Shown: positions 49,697-59,090, counted from the first letter of the stretch. The stretch is 64,000 bases of DNA from Sphaerobacter thermophilus DSM 20745 (GCF_000024985.1 NC_013524.1:868001-932000); one strand, 5' to 3'. Notes: generated by a model not told the origin, from the letters alone. Numbers and translations are program-made.

Positions 49697-50374
49697 TTAT
49701 GCGCCCTTCCCTAGCAGCGCGGGCAACTCCGCCAGCGACCTGATCGTGGCATCCGGCTCAACGCCTAACGGGTCAAGCGGCGTGCCACCGCGGCTGACGT
49801 GACAAACACGCAGGCCGAATCGCTGCGCGCCGGCCACGTCGAAGCCGTTGGCCGAGCAGAAAAGCACGCGCGCGGCCGGCGTGCGCAGCCAGGCCGGAGC
49901 CAGGGCGTAGACTGCCGGATGCGGCTTGAAACGTCGTACCGTATCGGCACTGAGCACCGCCGAGAACGACGACTTCAGCCCGCTGTGCGTGAGCGCCGCA
50001 TCGAGCATGGCCAGGCTGCCGTTGGACAGCACCGCCAGAGGTCGACCCTCCAGTGCCGCCAGTGCCGCCGGTACCTCCGGGAACGGCTCCAGCGCGAGCC
50101 AGGCGTCCAGCAACTGCGTGCGCCCGGCAGGATCCAGCGCCACACCGAGCGTCGCAAGTGCGTAGTCCAGTGCCGCCTCAGTGATGGCCCAGAAGTCCAC
50201 ATAGTCGTCAACCAGGGTGCGGACGAAGGAGTACTCCAACTGCTTGGCACGCCAGAGGCCGACCAGCCCCGCCGCTTCCGGCGCCACCTCGCGGCGCCGC
50301 GCCTCGATGCTGTCGACGTCGAGCAGGGTGCCGTAGACGTCGAACACGACCGCGTCGATGTCTGTCAGCGGCAT
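49697..50374 (-). CDS. Haloacid dehalogenase type II-like hydrolase
   Basis: This 225-aa HAD-superfamily enzyme has the nucleophile Asp motif VVFDVYGTLLDV, the Ser/Asn motif LAVLSNGS, the Lys motif DTVRRFKPHPAVY and the ending FCSANGFDVAGAQRFGL. The SANGFD-type ending and overall length match L-2-haloacid dehalogenases; other HAD phosphatases usually have DD at this place. GGGGAG precedes ATG 50374. Confidence 0.92.
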   Translation of the reverse strand: MPLTDIDAVVFDVYGTLLDVDSIEARRREVAPEAAGLVGLWRAKQLEYSFVRTLVDDYVDFWAITEAALDYALATLGVALDPAGRTQLLDAWLALEPFPEVPAALAALEGRPLAVLSNGSLAMLDAALTHSGLKSSFSAVLSADTVRRFKPHPAVYALAPAWLRTPAARVLFCSANGFDVAGAQRFGLRVCHVSRGGTPLDPLGVEPDATIRSLAELPALLGKGA

Positions 50375-50520
50375 CGTCTCTCCCCTCACGTCGGCACTGG
50401 TGTAGCATGGAGTGGTAGGGCGATCATAGCAGACGCGTGGCCCGGTGGTGTGTAACCGGTGCGTCCTTCCGGGCGTTCTACTAGTGCGGGCCGCGCAACC
50501 GGCAGCCCAGCCGATTCGAC

Positions 50521-52314
50521 GTGCCCAAATGGTCCGGAGGAGTCCCGCACGAGGTGTTCAAACAGGTCGTCGCAGCCCTGATCGTCACCCTGATCGGCGT
50601 CAGCCTCCTTCCCGTGCGGCAGGCCGATAGCCCCACGTTGGCCAACCCCGCTTTCGAGGAAATCTGGTCAGCCCGATCGGCGTCGACCTCCGGCTTCGAT
50701 CTTTGGGGAAGTGAGCCGCTGGCCTGGCGGATCGAGTCCTACGCCGATGCCCCGGGCGGTCGGCGCATCGTGCAGTACTTCGACCGGGGTCGCATGGAGC
50801 TGGGGTTACCGGACTCCGGGCGCGAAGAGCCGCAGGTGTACCAGGGCTTGCTGGCGCTGGAGTTGACCACTGGCCGCATCCACCTGGGAGACAGCCTGAC
50901 GGCCTCGCGGACCCCGCCGAGCATCCCGATCGACAGCGGCTCCCCCGACGATCGGGTCCCGACCTACGCCGCGCTGAGCAACGTCGTCCAGGAGCGCGCC
51001 CCGTCGCGCCTGGGGAGGGACCTGCCCGTGGCCTGGATCGACAGCACCGGCCAGCCCGCACCGGGGTCGCCCGTTGTTCCGCTGCGGGGGGCTGAGTACA
51101 TCGAGCAGACAGGCCACAACCTGCCGGACGTCACCGTCTCCTTCTTCGCCAGGCGTCCCTTCGGCACCATGGGCTGGATCGAGGCGATGGGCCTGCCGAT
51201 CAGCGAGCCGTATTGGACGATCTACCGGCGCGACGGTACGCCGCTGCCGTCGTTGATCCAGGTCTTCGAGCGCCGGATCCTGGTGTACACCCCGGCGCTC
51301 CCGGCCGAACAGCGCTTCACCACTGCCAACACCGGTCGGCACTATTACCGCTGGCGCTACGAAACAGACCCACCCCGGCGCTGGCCCGACCCGCGCCCCG
51401 GCCGGGACGCGCCCGACATCCGCGTCCCCGACGGGTTCGCGGCCGGCGTCTACGCAAGCGATCTCGGCACCCCGGTGGGGCTGGCGCTCGGCCCGGCCGG
51501 CAACATCTGGGCGGTCACGGCCGAGGGCCGGGTTCTGCGCATCGACAGCGAGCGCGAGGACGGCAGCGCCGACCGTGTCACCGTGATCGCCGAGGACCTG
51601 CCGAACCCGCGCGGCATCGCGATCACCGGGACGACAATCTACGTCCCCGTTGACGGCGGGGTCGTCCGCATCGACGACAACGACCTGAATGGCGTCGCCG
51701 ACCGCATGAGTTACGTGACCCGGAACCTCGACCCGGCGCCAGGGTCACGCGGCGCTCCGGTTATCGACGGACAGGGGCGCGTGTTCGTCGCCGGAACCCT
51801 GGTGCCCGGCGGCGACCAGCGCGTGGTGGCCCGGCTGAATGGCGACGGGGAGGTCCTTATCTCCGGCTCCGGCGTGAGCAACCCCGGTCCGCTCATCACC
51901 GCCCGCCAGCAGCTCCTGGTGGTGGATCGCCCGGCCGAGGGCGAGCAAGGGCTCTACCGCATGCCGACTAACGGGACTCGCAGCGCCAGTCAGGATCCCC
52001 TGGCCGCTGTGCTCAGCCGGCGGGTGGTCAAGTTCCCGGGCGACGTCACCGTCCACGCCGTGCTGCGCTTTGACAACGTGTTGTGGCCTCAGATCGACCC
52101 GGACACTCTTTTCGCCGCGATCAGCAGCGGCGAGAGCGGGAGCGTGGTCCGCACCATACCCGGCGATGTCGGCGCGCCACCCGACCTCGTGGAGTTCGCC
52201 ACCGGCTTGTCTCAGCCCGTCGCGCTCGCCGTTGGCCTGGACGGCTCGCTCTTCGTCGCCGACGCCGGCCGCGGCGAGATCATCAAGATCGTCGTCCCTG
52301 CTCCGGAGGAGTAG
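50521..52314 (+). CDS. Secreted protein: conserved module followed by NHL-like propeller
   Basis: This 597-aa exported protein has an N-terminal hydrophobic signal (VVAALIVTLIGVSLLPV), then the same module as the protein at 13733-15661 (about residues 45-285: RRIVQYFDRGRMELGLPD, ISEPYWT, VFERRILVYTP, NTGRHYYRWRY). From ~300 it is a beta-propeller of the NHL/sorbosone-dehydrogenase type (FAAGVYASDLGTPVGLALGPAGNIW, VLRIDSEREDGSADR, GSLFVADAGRGEIIKI). GTG at 50521 is the longest start; GTG at 50554 has GGAGGAG upstream at 11 bases. The function is unknown; enzyme residues cannot be assigned. Confidence 0.82.
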   Translation: MPKWSGGVPHEVFKQVVAALIVTLIGVSLLPVRQADSPTLANPAFEEIWSARSASTSGFDLWGSEPLAWRIESYADAPGGRRIVQYFDRGRMELGLPDSGREEPQVYQGLLALELTTGRIHLGDSLTASRTPPSIPIDSGSPDDRVPTYAALSNVVQERAPSRLGRDLPVAWIDSTGQPAPGSPVVPLRGAEYIEQTGHNLPDVTVSFFARRPFGTMGWIEAMGLPISEPYWTIYRRDGTPLPSLIQVFERRILVYTPALPAEQRFTTANTGRHYYRWRYETDPPRRWPDPRPGRDAPDIRVPDGFAAGVYASDLGTPVGLALGPAGNIWAVTAEGRVLRIDSEREDGSADRVTVIAEDLPNPRGIAITGTTIYVPVDGGVVRIDDNDLNGVADRMSYVTRNLDPAPGSRGAPVIDGQGRVFVAGTLVPGGDQRVVARLNGDGEVLISGSGVSNPGPLITARQQLLVVDRPAEGEQGLYRMPTNGTRSASQDPLAAVLSRRVVKFPGDVTVHAVLRFDNVLWPQIDPDTLFAAISSGESGSVVRTIPGDVGAPPDLVEFATGLSQPVALAVGLDGSLFVADAGRGEIIKIVVPAPEE

Positions 52315-52408
52315 CCGCAGTCCCCGGCGCGCCATCGAGGCGAGGGCACGGCAGGTTCCCGGAGCAATGGATACCGCGAAATCTCCCGGGTCTGCGGCCG
52401 TGGCACGT

Positions 52409-52620
52409 GCCCGGGGGTAAACCCCCGGGCACATGGCACGGCGCTGGATCCCTCGTGCCACCCATGCCGTGTCCCGACGCTGTCATGGAACCAACCCCGG
52501 CGCGCGGCTGGTGCCGCGCGATACCGAAGCGGCGACTCAGGCCGCCGCACTCCAAAATCCTGAGCCCGCTTTAGCGGGCTTTTCATTGTGAGCCCGGGGG
52601 TTCACCCCCGGGCACGTGCC
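52409..52620. repeat. Composite dispersed repeat, copy 3 (shortened)
   Basis: GGGGGTAAACCCCCGGGCAC at the left and AGCCCGCTTTAGCGGGCTTT with GGGGGTTCACCCCCGGGCAC at the right, separated by unrelated sequence. The gap 52315-52739 holds no other feature I can support. Confidence 0.8.
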
Positions 52621-52739
52621 ACCGCGCGAGAACCGTCTCACCACCCGCCCGGACCGAAATCACGGCGCGGCACTTAGCGCAACCCTGCGGGCATCCCCAT
52701 TGCCCGGACGCCATGCTCGCGTGTGTCCAGCCCAGTGCG

Positions 52740-55190
52740 CTATCGCCCTCGCACGCGGTGCCAGGCGGCGCGGAGGCGGTCGAGGGCGTGGAGCCGCCAG
52801 GCGAAGCGGAGCGTGACGGCCCAGGCGATCGCGATGTGGGCCAGGATCACGTAGTCGAGGAAGCCGAGCACTTCCAGGCCGTAGAACTCACGTGCCACCG
52901 GCCAGGCCAACACCCCGACGTAGACGCCGAGCAAACCCACGGCCAGGATGGCGGGGCGCCAGTCGCCGTTGAGGCTGGTCCCGCCGGTGAAGGCTTCGTT
53001 GGGGGGTTGGGCGAAGGGGATCAGGATCAGGCCGCAGAGGATGGTAATGGTGGTCAGCGCGCTGCGCGCGGTGATCACCTCGGCGCCGCGCGAGAGATAG
53101 AACATGTAGACCACGAAGGCGACCCAGGCGATCGAGAGAGCGGCCGGGAAGACGAAGTGACTCCCGGAGCGAACCAGCCGCCGGGGTGTGTTCCCGGGCC
53201 GGGCCCAGGCGGCCAGGGCGAACACGGGAATGCCGACGGTCAGCAGTGCCAGGATCGAGTTGTGCTTGGGCGTGATCGGGAACGCCGCCCCGGCGGCGGA
53301 GGTGCCGAAGATGATCAGGGCCACGTAGAGGGTCCGCACCAGGAAGAGGCGGATGATATCCCGCATGCCGCGGCGGATGCGCTGGCCTTCCAGGAACGCT
53401 TTCGGCAGCGCGGCAAAGGAATCGTTGAGCAACACGATGTCGGCGACGCTGCGGGTCACCTGGCTGCCGCTCCGCATGGCGATGGCGAGGTCCGCCCGTT
53501 TCAGCGCCAGCACATCGTTTACCCCGTCGCCGGTCATCGCCACGTAGTGGCCCTGGGCGCGCAGCGCGCTCACCAGCCGCTCCTTCTGGCGGGGAGTGAT
53601 GCGCCCGAACACGGTCGTCTCCTGGGCGACCGGCATCAACGCTTGCTCGTCCAGGTCGCCCAGTGTGGTGCCGGAGACAGCCCGGATCCCCGCCGGGAAG
53701 CCCGCCTGGCGCGCCAGCGCGGCCACAGTGTCCGGGTTGTCGCCCGAGATGATCTTCAGCGTGATGCCCGCCTCGCGGAAGCGCTCGATCGTCTCGCGCG
53801 CCTCGGGGCGCAGCTCGTCTCGGAGCGCGATCAATCCCATTGGGATCAGTCCCGCTGGGAGCGATGGCTCGCTCTGTCCGTCCGGAAGCGGTGCCGGGTT
53901 GGGCCGGTAGGCGAAAAGGAGGACGCGCAGGCCGCGCTCGGTCCAGGCATCGACGCGCGGCTGGAGGCCGTCCGCCGAGCGCAGCGCCGGCTGGATCATC
54001 TCCGGCGCCCCGAGCACGTAGAACCCGCGTCCCTCCGCGTCGTCGAAGGCGAGCGCGCTCCACTTACGCGACGACGAGAACGGGATCTCCCCCACGACCT
54101 TGCGCTCCCGGCCCGGGCAGGCCGCGGCGATGGCCGCGATCGTCCGGTTGCCCGCGGTCGTGGCGGCGGCGTAGTCGCCCAGTACGGTGCGCAGGTGCTC
54201 CTCGTCGACCCCGATCGGCTCCAGCGAATCCAGGACCAGGGTGTTGGTCGTCAGCGTCCCGGTCTTGTCCAGGCAGAGCACGTCGATGTTGCTGGTCGAT
54301 TCGACGGCGTTCATGCGCTGGATGAGCGCGCCGCTGCCCGCCATGCGCACAGCGGCCATGGCGTAGGTGACGGTGACCATGAAGACGAGTCCCTGGGGGA
54401 CGAGGCTGACCAGCACGGCCGCCGCCTGGGTGATCTCGCGCAACCCGGGGTCGTCCGGCGACTCGTAGAAGGCGATCCCGACCTGGATCGAGAGCGCCGC
54501 CACCAGCACCAGCATCACCTGGAGCACCAGGCGGACCTCGCGCTGGAGCGGCGTGCGGACGTCGCGGTAGGCCCGGGCTTCGGCCGTGATTTGCTGCGCC
54601 ATGCTCTCGGTGCCCACCTTCCGCGCGATAAAGATGCCGCTGCCGGTCATGCAGAATGATCCGGAGTGGACGGTGTCCCCAACCCGCTTGCGGATCAGGT
54701 CCGATTCCCCGGTCAGGAGCGACTCGTCGACGCTCAGGCCGTTCTCGTCGAGCACCTCGCCGTCGACGAGGATCTGGTCGCCCGGGTGGACCACGAGGAT
54801 GTCGTCGAGCACGATGTCGTTGGGGTCGACGGTGCGCTCTTCCCCCTCGCGGATGACGGTCGCGGTCGGCCGCATCAGGAGCGCGATCGAGTCGAGCTTC
54901 CGCTTGGCCCGTGTCTCCTGAACGATGCCGACGACGACGTTGCCGATCACCAGGCTGACCGTCACCACCGCATCGCCGTAGAGGCCGAGCGCGGCCAGCG
55001 CGATACAGATCGCGAAGAGGGCGGTGTTGATAAAGGTGAAGGTGTTCTCGAAGATGATCCGCTTGTAGGTGCGGCTGGTCTCGAAGGGGACGGCGTTGGT
55101 CAGACCGCGAGCGCGGCGCTCGGCGACCTCGGCCTCGCTGAGGCCGAGCGGACGCCCAATCGGCGTGGCGCGCTGCTGGGTCACGGTCAT
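52740..55190 (-). CDS. P-type cation ATPase, CtpE-like
   Basis: This 816-aa P-type ATPase pumps a cation, probably Ca2+ as known for CtpE. Domains: actuator loop with LTGESDLIRK, phosphorylation motif DKTGTLT (about residue 315), nucleotide domain with PFSSSRKWSALAF, hinge MTGDGVNDVLALKRADLAIAM, and about ten membrane helices. In the fourth membrane helix the usual PEGL reads VPQGLV, with Gln in place of the cation-binding Glu. ATG at 55190 is preferred over GTG 55202 because AGAGGG is better spaced. Confidence 0.92.
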   Translation of the reverse strand: MTVTQQRATPIGRPLGLSEAEVAERRARGLTNAVPFETSRTYKRIIFENTFTFINTALFAICIALAALGLYGDAVVTVSLVIGNVVVGIVQETRAKRKLDSIALLMRPTATVIREGEERTVDPNDIVLDDILVVHPGDQILVDGEVLDENGLSVDESLLTGESDLIRKRVGDTVHSGSFCMTGSGIFIARKVGTESMAQQITAEARAYRDVRTPLQREVRLVLQVMLVLVAALSIQVGIAFYESPDDPGLREITQAAAVLVSLVPQGLVFMVTVTYAMAAVRMAGSGALIQRMNAVESTSNIDVLCLDKTGTLTTNTLVLDSLEPIGVDEEHLRTVLGDYAAATTAGNRTIAAIAAACPGRERKVVGEIPFSSSRKWSALAFDDAEGRGFYVLGAPEMIQPALRSADGLQPRVDAWTERGLRVLLFAYRPNPAPLPDGQSEPSLPAGLIPMGLIALRDELRPEARETIERFREAGITLKIISGDNPDTVAALARQAGFPAGIRAVSGTTLGDLDEQALMPVAQETTVFGRITPRQKERLVSALRAQGHYVAMTGDGVNDVLALKRADLAIAMRSGSQVTRSVADIVLLNDSFAALPKAFLEGQRIRRGMRDIIRLFLVRTLYVALIIFGTSAAGAAFPITPKHNSILALLTVGIPVFALAAWARPGNTPRRLVRSGSHFVFPAALSIAWVAFVVYMFYLSRGAEVITARSALTTITILCGLILIPFAQPPNEAFTGGTSLNGDWRPAILAVGLLGVYVGVLAWPVAREFYGLEVLGFLDYVILAHIAIAWAVTLRFAWRLHALDRLRAAWHRVRGR

Positions 55191-55248
55191 CTTGCGCTGC
55201 ACCCTCTGCTGATCATCTCGGGTTCGATGCCCGCACGATGATACCCAA

Positions 55249-56391
55249 TCATCCTGGCGATCGACCCTGCGTCCGGTTGACCCCGCGCCAGCGGCCGTGC
55301 GCCTCCAGCACCAGCCCGGCCAGGATCGGCACCCAGAGGTCCCACAGCCGGTAGATCAGGGTTGCCGCCAACGCTGTGGCGAGCGGGATCTCCATCGCCT
55401 CCAACGCCAGCGTCATCGACACCTCCACCAGTCCGACGCCCTGGAAGAACGGGGCGATGACGTTGAACAGCATCTCGATCTGATAGGAGACGAGCGCCGC
55501 TACCACCGCGCCGGGTCTGCCGACCGCTCCGAGCGCGGCGTAGAGGATCGCGACGCCGACGACGTCGGTCGCAACCGAGAGCGCCAGCGGGCGTAGCAGC
55601 TCGCGCGCCCCGATGCGACGGGCGCGGGCCTCTTCGACGAAGCGGTTGAGCCCTCGTGGAACCCGCCGGATGAACCACCCCGGCGCCGGTGGACCGCGCA
55701 ACACCAGAACCACCGCCGCCGTCAGGATCGCGAAGATGGCAACGCTCAGGAGCGCCGCTGTAACTATCCGCTGGCCCAACTCCTTCCCCCACCAGAGCGC
55801 CAGAAGGGCCGGGAGCAGCACGATGACGAAGGAGGCATACCCGACGAGGCTGGTCAGGCCGGTGGCCAGCAGTGCGATAGCGCCCGGCACGCGAGCGCCG
55901 GTGAGGTACCGGATGAACAGCACGGCCGTCGTCGGTCCGCTGAAGGGCACGACCGAGCCGACGGCATGGCTGCGAAGGTAGGCCCCGAGAACCGTGCGCA
56001 GCCCGATGTACTGTCCCAGTCGCGCCAGCACCGTCTGGTAGGTCTTGCCGATCAAGACCAGGTAGAGGATCTCCAACAGGCCCGCCGCCAGAACCCAGGG
56101 GAGGCGTGCACTGCCGAGCACCGTCCCGAGCTGCGCGATCTGCTCACGCTCGTGGACCGCGAAGGCGCCGATCAGCGCGCCGAGCAGCACGAGCCAGATG
56201 GCGGTTCCCCACCGGCGCACCGCGTCGCGTAGCCAGGCGCTCTGGACGCTCCGGCGCGGACCCGCCGCCAGCGAGCCGAGGCCCTCCTCATCCGTGCGCC
56301 CGACGGTGTCCCCCGGTTGCCCCTGGTGGAGAGCGGAGAGATCCCCGGCCGGTGTTGGGCTTTCCCCACGCGGGTGGCGGTCTCCCGGCAT
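55249..56391 (-). CDS. Lysylphosphatidylglycerol-synthase-TM/UPF0104-like membrane protein
   Basis: This 380-aa protein has about eight membrane helices in the layout of the flippase-like LPG synthase TM family (AVRRWGTAIWLVLLGALIGAF, YQTVLARLGQYIGLRTVLGAYLRSHAVGSVVPF, FNVIAPFFQGVGLVEVSM). The GVGLVE-like stretch near the end is a family hallmark. The 70-residue N-terminal region is charged and low in complexity. ATG 56391 follows GGAG; a longer frame up to 56529 is not supported. It may flip a lipid-linked sugar or phospholipid. Confidence 0.82.
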   Translation of the reverse strand: MPGDRHPRGESPTPAGDLSALHQGQPGDTVGRTDEEGLGSLAAGPRRSVQSAWLRDAVRRWGTAIWLVLLGALIGAFAVHEREQIAQLGTVLGSARLPWVLAAGLLEILYLVLIGKTYQTVLARLGQYIGLRTVLGAYLRSHAVGSVVPFSGPTTAVLFIRYLTGARVPGAIALLATGLTSLVGYASFVIVLLPALLALWWGKELGQRIVTAALLSVAIFAILTAAVVLVLRGPPAPGWFIRRVPRGLNRFVEEARARRIGARELLRPLALSVATDVVGVAILYAALGAVGRPGAVVAALVSYQIEMLFNVIAPFFQGVGLVEVSMTLALEAMEIPLATALAATLIYRLWDLWVPILAGLVLEAHGRWRGVNRTQGRSPG

Positions 56392-56529
56392 GGTGATGCT
56401 CCATGCGACAAGCCCCGCATCCTCGCGGGTCGGCGTCCGCTTCTTTACGTCTAGCCGGAATCGGGCCACGGGGGTGTGACGGCGCGCCGGACGGCGCGAC
56501 AGTTCCGTGCCAGGACAGGGCCGCTGCAC

Positions 56530-57390
56530 TCAATCCGCGGCGGCCCACACCTCGCACTGGCGCATCGTCGCTACGTCAAAGGGGATGAAGTGGATCAGGC
56601 GGAAGCGTGCATCGCGGATGAATCGCTCCGAGGCCAGCCGGAACGATAGGGTCCCGGCTCCTGGCACGGCCAGACGGACCGGCACCAGTGTCCGGGCCGC
56701 GCTCGCGGTCTGGGGCTCCCGCTCAACCAACTCCCAGTAGTGGCGGAAGCGGGGCAACTCCTGCAACTCGCGCATCATCTCGGCGTACCACGGCTCGCCC
56801 TGCATGAACTCCGTCTCAGCACGGGTGGCGCGGATGAGCGCGGGGAAGAAGGCATCCGGCTCGACAACGAGCCGTGCCAGCGGTGAGGTCGGGTCGAGCC
56901 ACGCGGCCAGGATCGGACGGCGCGCCAACCCGCCGAGCTGGGGATCGCGCGGCGAGAGCCCGAAGAGGTGCGGGACGTAGCGGTTCCAGGCAAGCAACCG
57001 GGTCCGGCAGTCGAGGACATAGGCCGGGAAGGGGACACCGTGCAGCTCGTCGTGGGAGACGGCACAGGCCCAGGCGATGTCGTCCTCATCCGGCAGCGGC
57101 GTGGGGACGGTATAGCCGAAGCGCTCCATCACCTCGCGCCGCTCGCTGTACCGCGCACCGAGCGCCGCCAGGATGCGCTCCAGCGTGGCCCGCTCGGGCT
57201 GCGCGACGCGACCCGACTCGATCCGCTGGAGGTAGCCCGTCCCCAGCTCGGCCTCGGCCTCGACCCAGAGTTGTGTCTTCCCGGCCCGCTCGCGAAGTGC
57301 CCGAAGACGGCGTCCGCCCGGCGTCCCGGTTGCCCGCTGCACGTCCATGTGCCGGATGCCTCGCTCCACGCCCAATTCGACTTCGATCAC
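56530..57390 (-). CDS. MmyB-type HTH transcriptional regulator
   Basis: This 286-aa regulator has an XRE helix-turn-helix (about 25-90: GRRLRALRERAGKTQLWVEAEAELGTGYLQRIESGR) and a MmyB-like PAS-related ligand domain (about 105-275: PFPAYVLDCRTRLLAWNRYVPHLFGL, FRHYWELVE). Such proteins bind lipids or small aromatics in relatives. GTG start; an ATG at 57348 is possible. It is divergent from azlCD with only 42 bases between starts, so it probably controls those genes and itself. Confidence 0.87.
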   Translation of the reverse strand: MIEVELGVERGIRHMDVQRATGTPGGRRLRALRERAGKTQLWVEAEAELGTGYLQRIESGRVAQPERATLERILAALGARYSERREVMERFGYTVPTPLPDEDDIAWACAVSHDELHGVPFPAYVLDCRTRLLAWNRYVPHLFGLSPRDPQLGGLARRPILAAWLDPTSPLARLVVEPDAFFPALIRATRAETEFMQGEPWYAEMMRELQELPRFRHYWELVEREPQTASAARTLVPVRLAVPGAGTLSFRLASERFIRDARFRLIHFIPFDVATMRQCEVWAAAD

Positions 57391-57432
57391 GATGACCCGC
57401 CGCTATAGGGCGCCTAGTATAGCAAGTAACGG

Positions 57433-58257
57433 GTGGCTTCACGGATGGATGGCACCACCCCGAGCCGGGCCCGGATCCGGGCCATCATGGGGGTGCTGAC
57501 CAGCAGGGAAGCATTGGAGCAGGCAATCGCAGAGCACGCCGGGCTGATCGACGAGCACGACCGCAGGATGTCACACGAGCCGGTGTGGACCGCCTTCGTA
57601 CGTGGTTTCGTCGGCATGCTGCCCCTCTGGGTGGGGGCCATCCCAACCGGCATCGCCTATGCCGTCGCGGCGCGGAGCATCGGGCTCGCCCCGGGCGAGA
57701 CTCAGCTCATGAGCCTGCTCGTCTTTTCGGCCGCGGCGCAGGTCAGTGCCGTGTCGCTGTTCGATGCGGGCACGCTGATCCTGGTGCTTGTCGGCACCGC
57801 GATCGCGTTCAACGCCCAACTGCCGCTGCTCGGGCTTGCGATCACCAGTCAGATCCGGATGGGCTGGCTTTCCCGCCTGGTGACCGCCTGGTTCCTGACC
57901 GACGGTGCCTTCGGGGTCGCGGCCGGGCAGGGGCGCCTGCGTTTGCCGATCCTGCTGGGTGCCGGGGTGAGCATGTACGTCGCCTGGAACACCGGGACCG
58001 CGCTCGGCATCCTGGCCGGGCAGGCCGTGCCGGACCCGCGCCGGGCCGGGCTCGACCTGCTCGTCCCGCTCGCCTTCCTGGCGGTGCTCATCCCGCTGCT
58101 GCGCGGGCGCGCGGCGCTGCTCGCCGCGCTGGTCGCGGCCGCCGCGATGCTGCTGCTGTCCTCGCTCGTCCCGAGCGGCGTGGCGGTGCTCGGCGCGGGC
58201 GGCCTCGGGAGCGCCGCGGGGGCGTGGTGGTCGCGGCGGACGGGAGGCCGGCCATGA
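57433..58257 (+). CDS. azlC: AzlC-family branched-chain amino acid exporter subunit
   Basis: This 274-aa membrane protein matches AzlC: FVRGFVGMLPLWVGAIPTGIAYAVAARSIGL, LLVFSAAAQVSAVSLF and VTAWFLTDGAFGV. AzlC with AzlD exports branched-chain amino acids or their analogues. The N-terminal ~50 residues are cytoplasmic. Several starts are possible (GTG 57433, ATG 57445). The stop overlaps azlD by four bases. Confidence 0.92.
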   Translation: MASRMDGTTPSRARIRAIMGVLTSREALEQAIAEHAGLIDEHDRRMSHEPVWTAFVRGFVGMLPLWVGAIPTGIAYAVAARSIGLAPGETQLMSLLVFSAAAQVSAVSLFDAGTLILVLVGTAIAFNAQLPLLGLAITSQIRMGWLSRLVTAWFLTDGAFGVAAGQGRLRLPILLGAGVSMYVAWNTGTALGILAGQAVPDPRRAGLDLLVPLAFLAVLIPLLRGRAALLAALVAAAAMLLLSSLVPSGVAVLGAGGLGSAAGAWWSRRTGGRP

Positions 58258-58544
58258 GCAACCTGTGGTCCATCGTCGCCATGGCCGCCGGGGTGTACGC
58301 CCTGCGGCTGGGCGGGCTGCTGCTTCCGCAACGCGCCGTCCCGCCCGGCGTGCAGCAGGCGCTGCGATTCCTGCCGGTTGCCCTGCTGGGCGCGTTGGTC
58401 GTCGCGACGCTCTCTGGCCGGGGTTACGACCCCACGACCTGGGTGGCCGTCGCCGGTGCCGGACTGGTCGGCTGGGCAACGCGCCGGATGTGGGCCTGCA
58501 TCCTCAGTGGGATGGCTATCTACTGGCTGCTGCGCCTCATCTGA
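58254..58544 (+). CDS. azlD: AzlD-family transporter subunit
   Basis: This 96-aa protein has three to four membrane helices (LWSIVAMAAGVYALRLGGLLL, LRFLPVALLGALVVATLSG, WVAVAGAGLVGWATRRMWACILSGMAIYWLL), the AzlD layout. ATGA overlap with azlC shows coupling; the two form one exporter. Confidence 0.92.
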   Translation: MSNLWSIVAMAAGVYALRLGGLLLPQRAVPPGVQQALRFLPVALLGALVVATLSGRGYDPTTWVAVAGAGLVGWATRRMWACILSGMAIYWLLRLI

Positions 58545-58580
58545 GGCGGCAGCGGCCGCGCAGACGAGGAGGGCCGCGCG

Positions 58581-59090
58581 ATGGTCGAGACGTTTGATCG
58601 AGAGGTGTCGCTGCATCACGACCTCCGCCCCGGCGACCTGGGCCGGGTGACCGAGCTACACGGCGTCCTCTACGCCGAGGAATTCGGGTTCGATCACACC
58701 TTCGAGTCCTACGTCGCCGAGGCGCTCGGTGAGTTCGGCCGCCTATACCGGCCGGGACAGGACCGGCTCTGGCTGGCGGAGCGGGATGGGCGTCTGGTCG
58801 GGTCGATCGGCATCGTCGGGCGCGAGGACGGCGCGGCGCAGCTCCGCTGGTTTCTGGTCCACCCTGACGCGCGCGGGCGGGGCCTCGGCAGACGGCTGCT
58901 CAACGAGTCGCTCGCCTTCTGCCGCGCGGCGGGCTACCGCTCGGTCTACCTCTGGACGGTGAACATCCTGACCGACGCTGCCCGGCTCTACACGTCCGTC
59001 GGTTTCCGGCTCACCGAGGAGACCCCGGTGCAGCCGACCTGGGGCGTCATGCTGGCCGAGCAGCGCTACGACCTGACCCTGGCGAAGTGA
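58581..59090 (+). CDS. GNAT-family N-acetyltransferase
   Basis: This 169-aa acetyl-CoA-dependent transferase has the GNAT core: the strand LRWFLVHPDARGRGLGRRLLNESLAFCRAAG with the acetyl-CoA pyrophosphate loop (RGRGLG), then YLWTVNILTDAARLYTSVGF. GAGGAGG precedes the ATG. The acceptor is unknown. It follows azlD by 36 bases and may be in the same operon. Confidence 0.9.
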   Translation: MVETFDREVSLHHDLRPGDLGRVTELHGVLYAEEFGFDHTFESYVAEALGEFGRLYRPGQDRLWLAERDGRLVGSIGIVGREDGAAQLRWFLVHPDARGRGLGRRLLNESLAFCRAAGYRSVYLWTVNILTDAARLYTSVGFRLTEETPVQPTWGVMLAEQRYDLTLAK

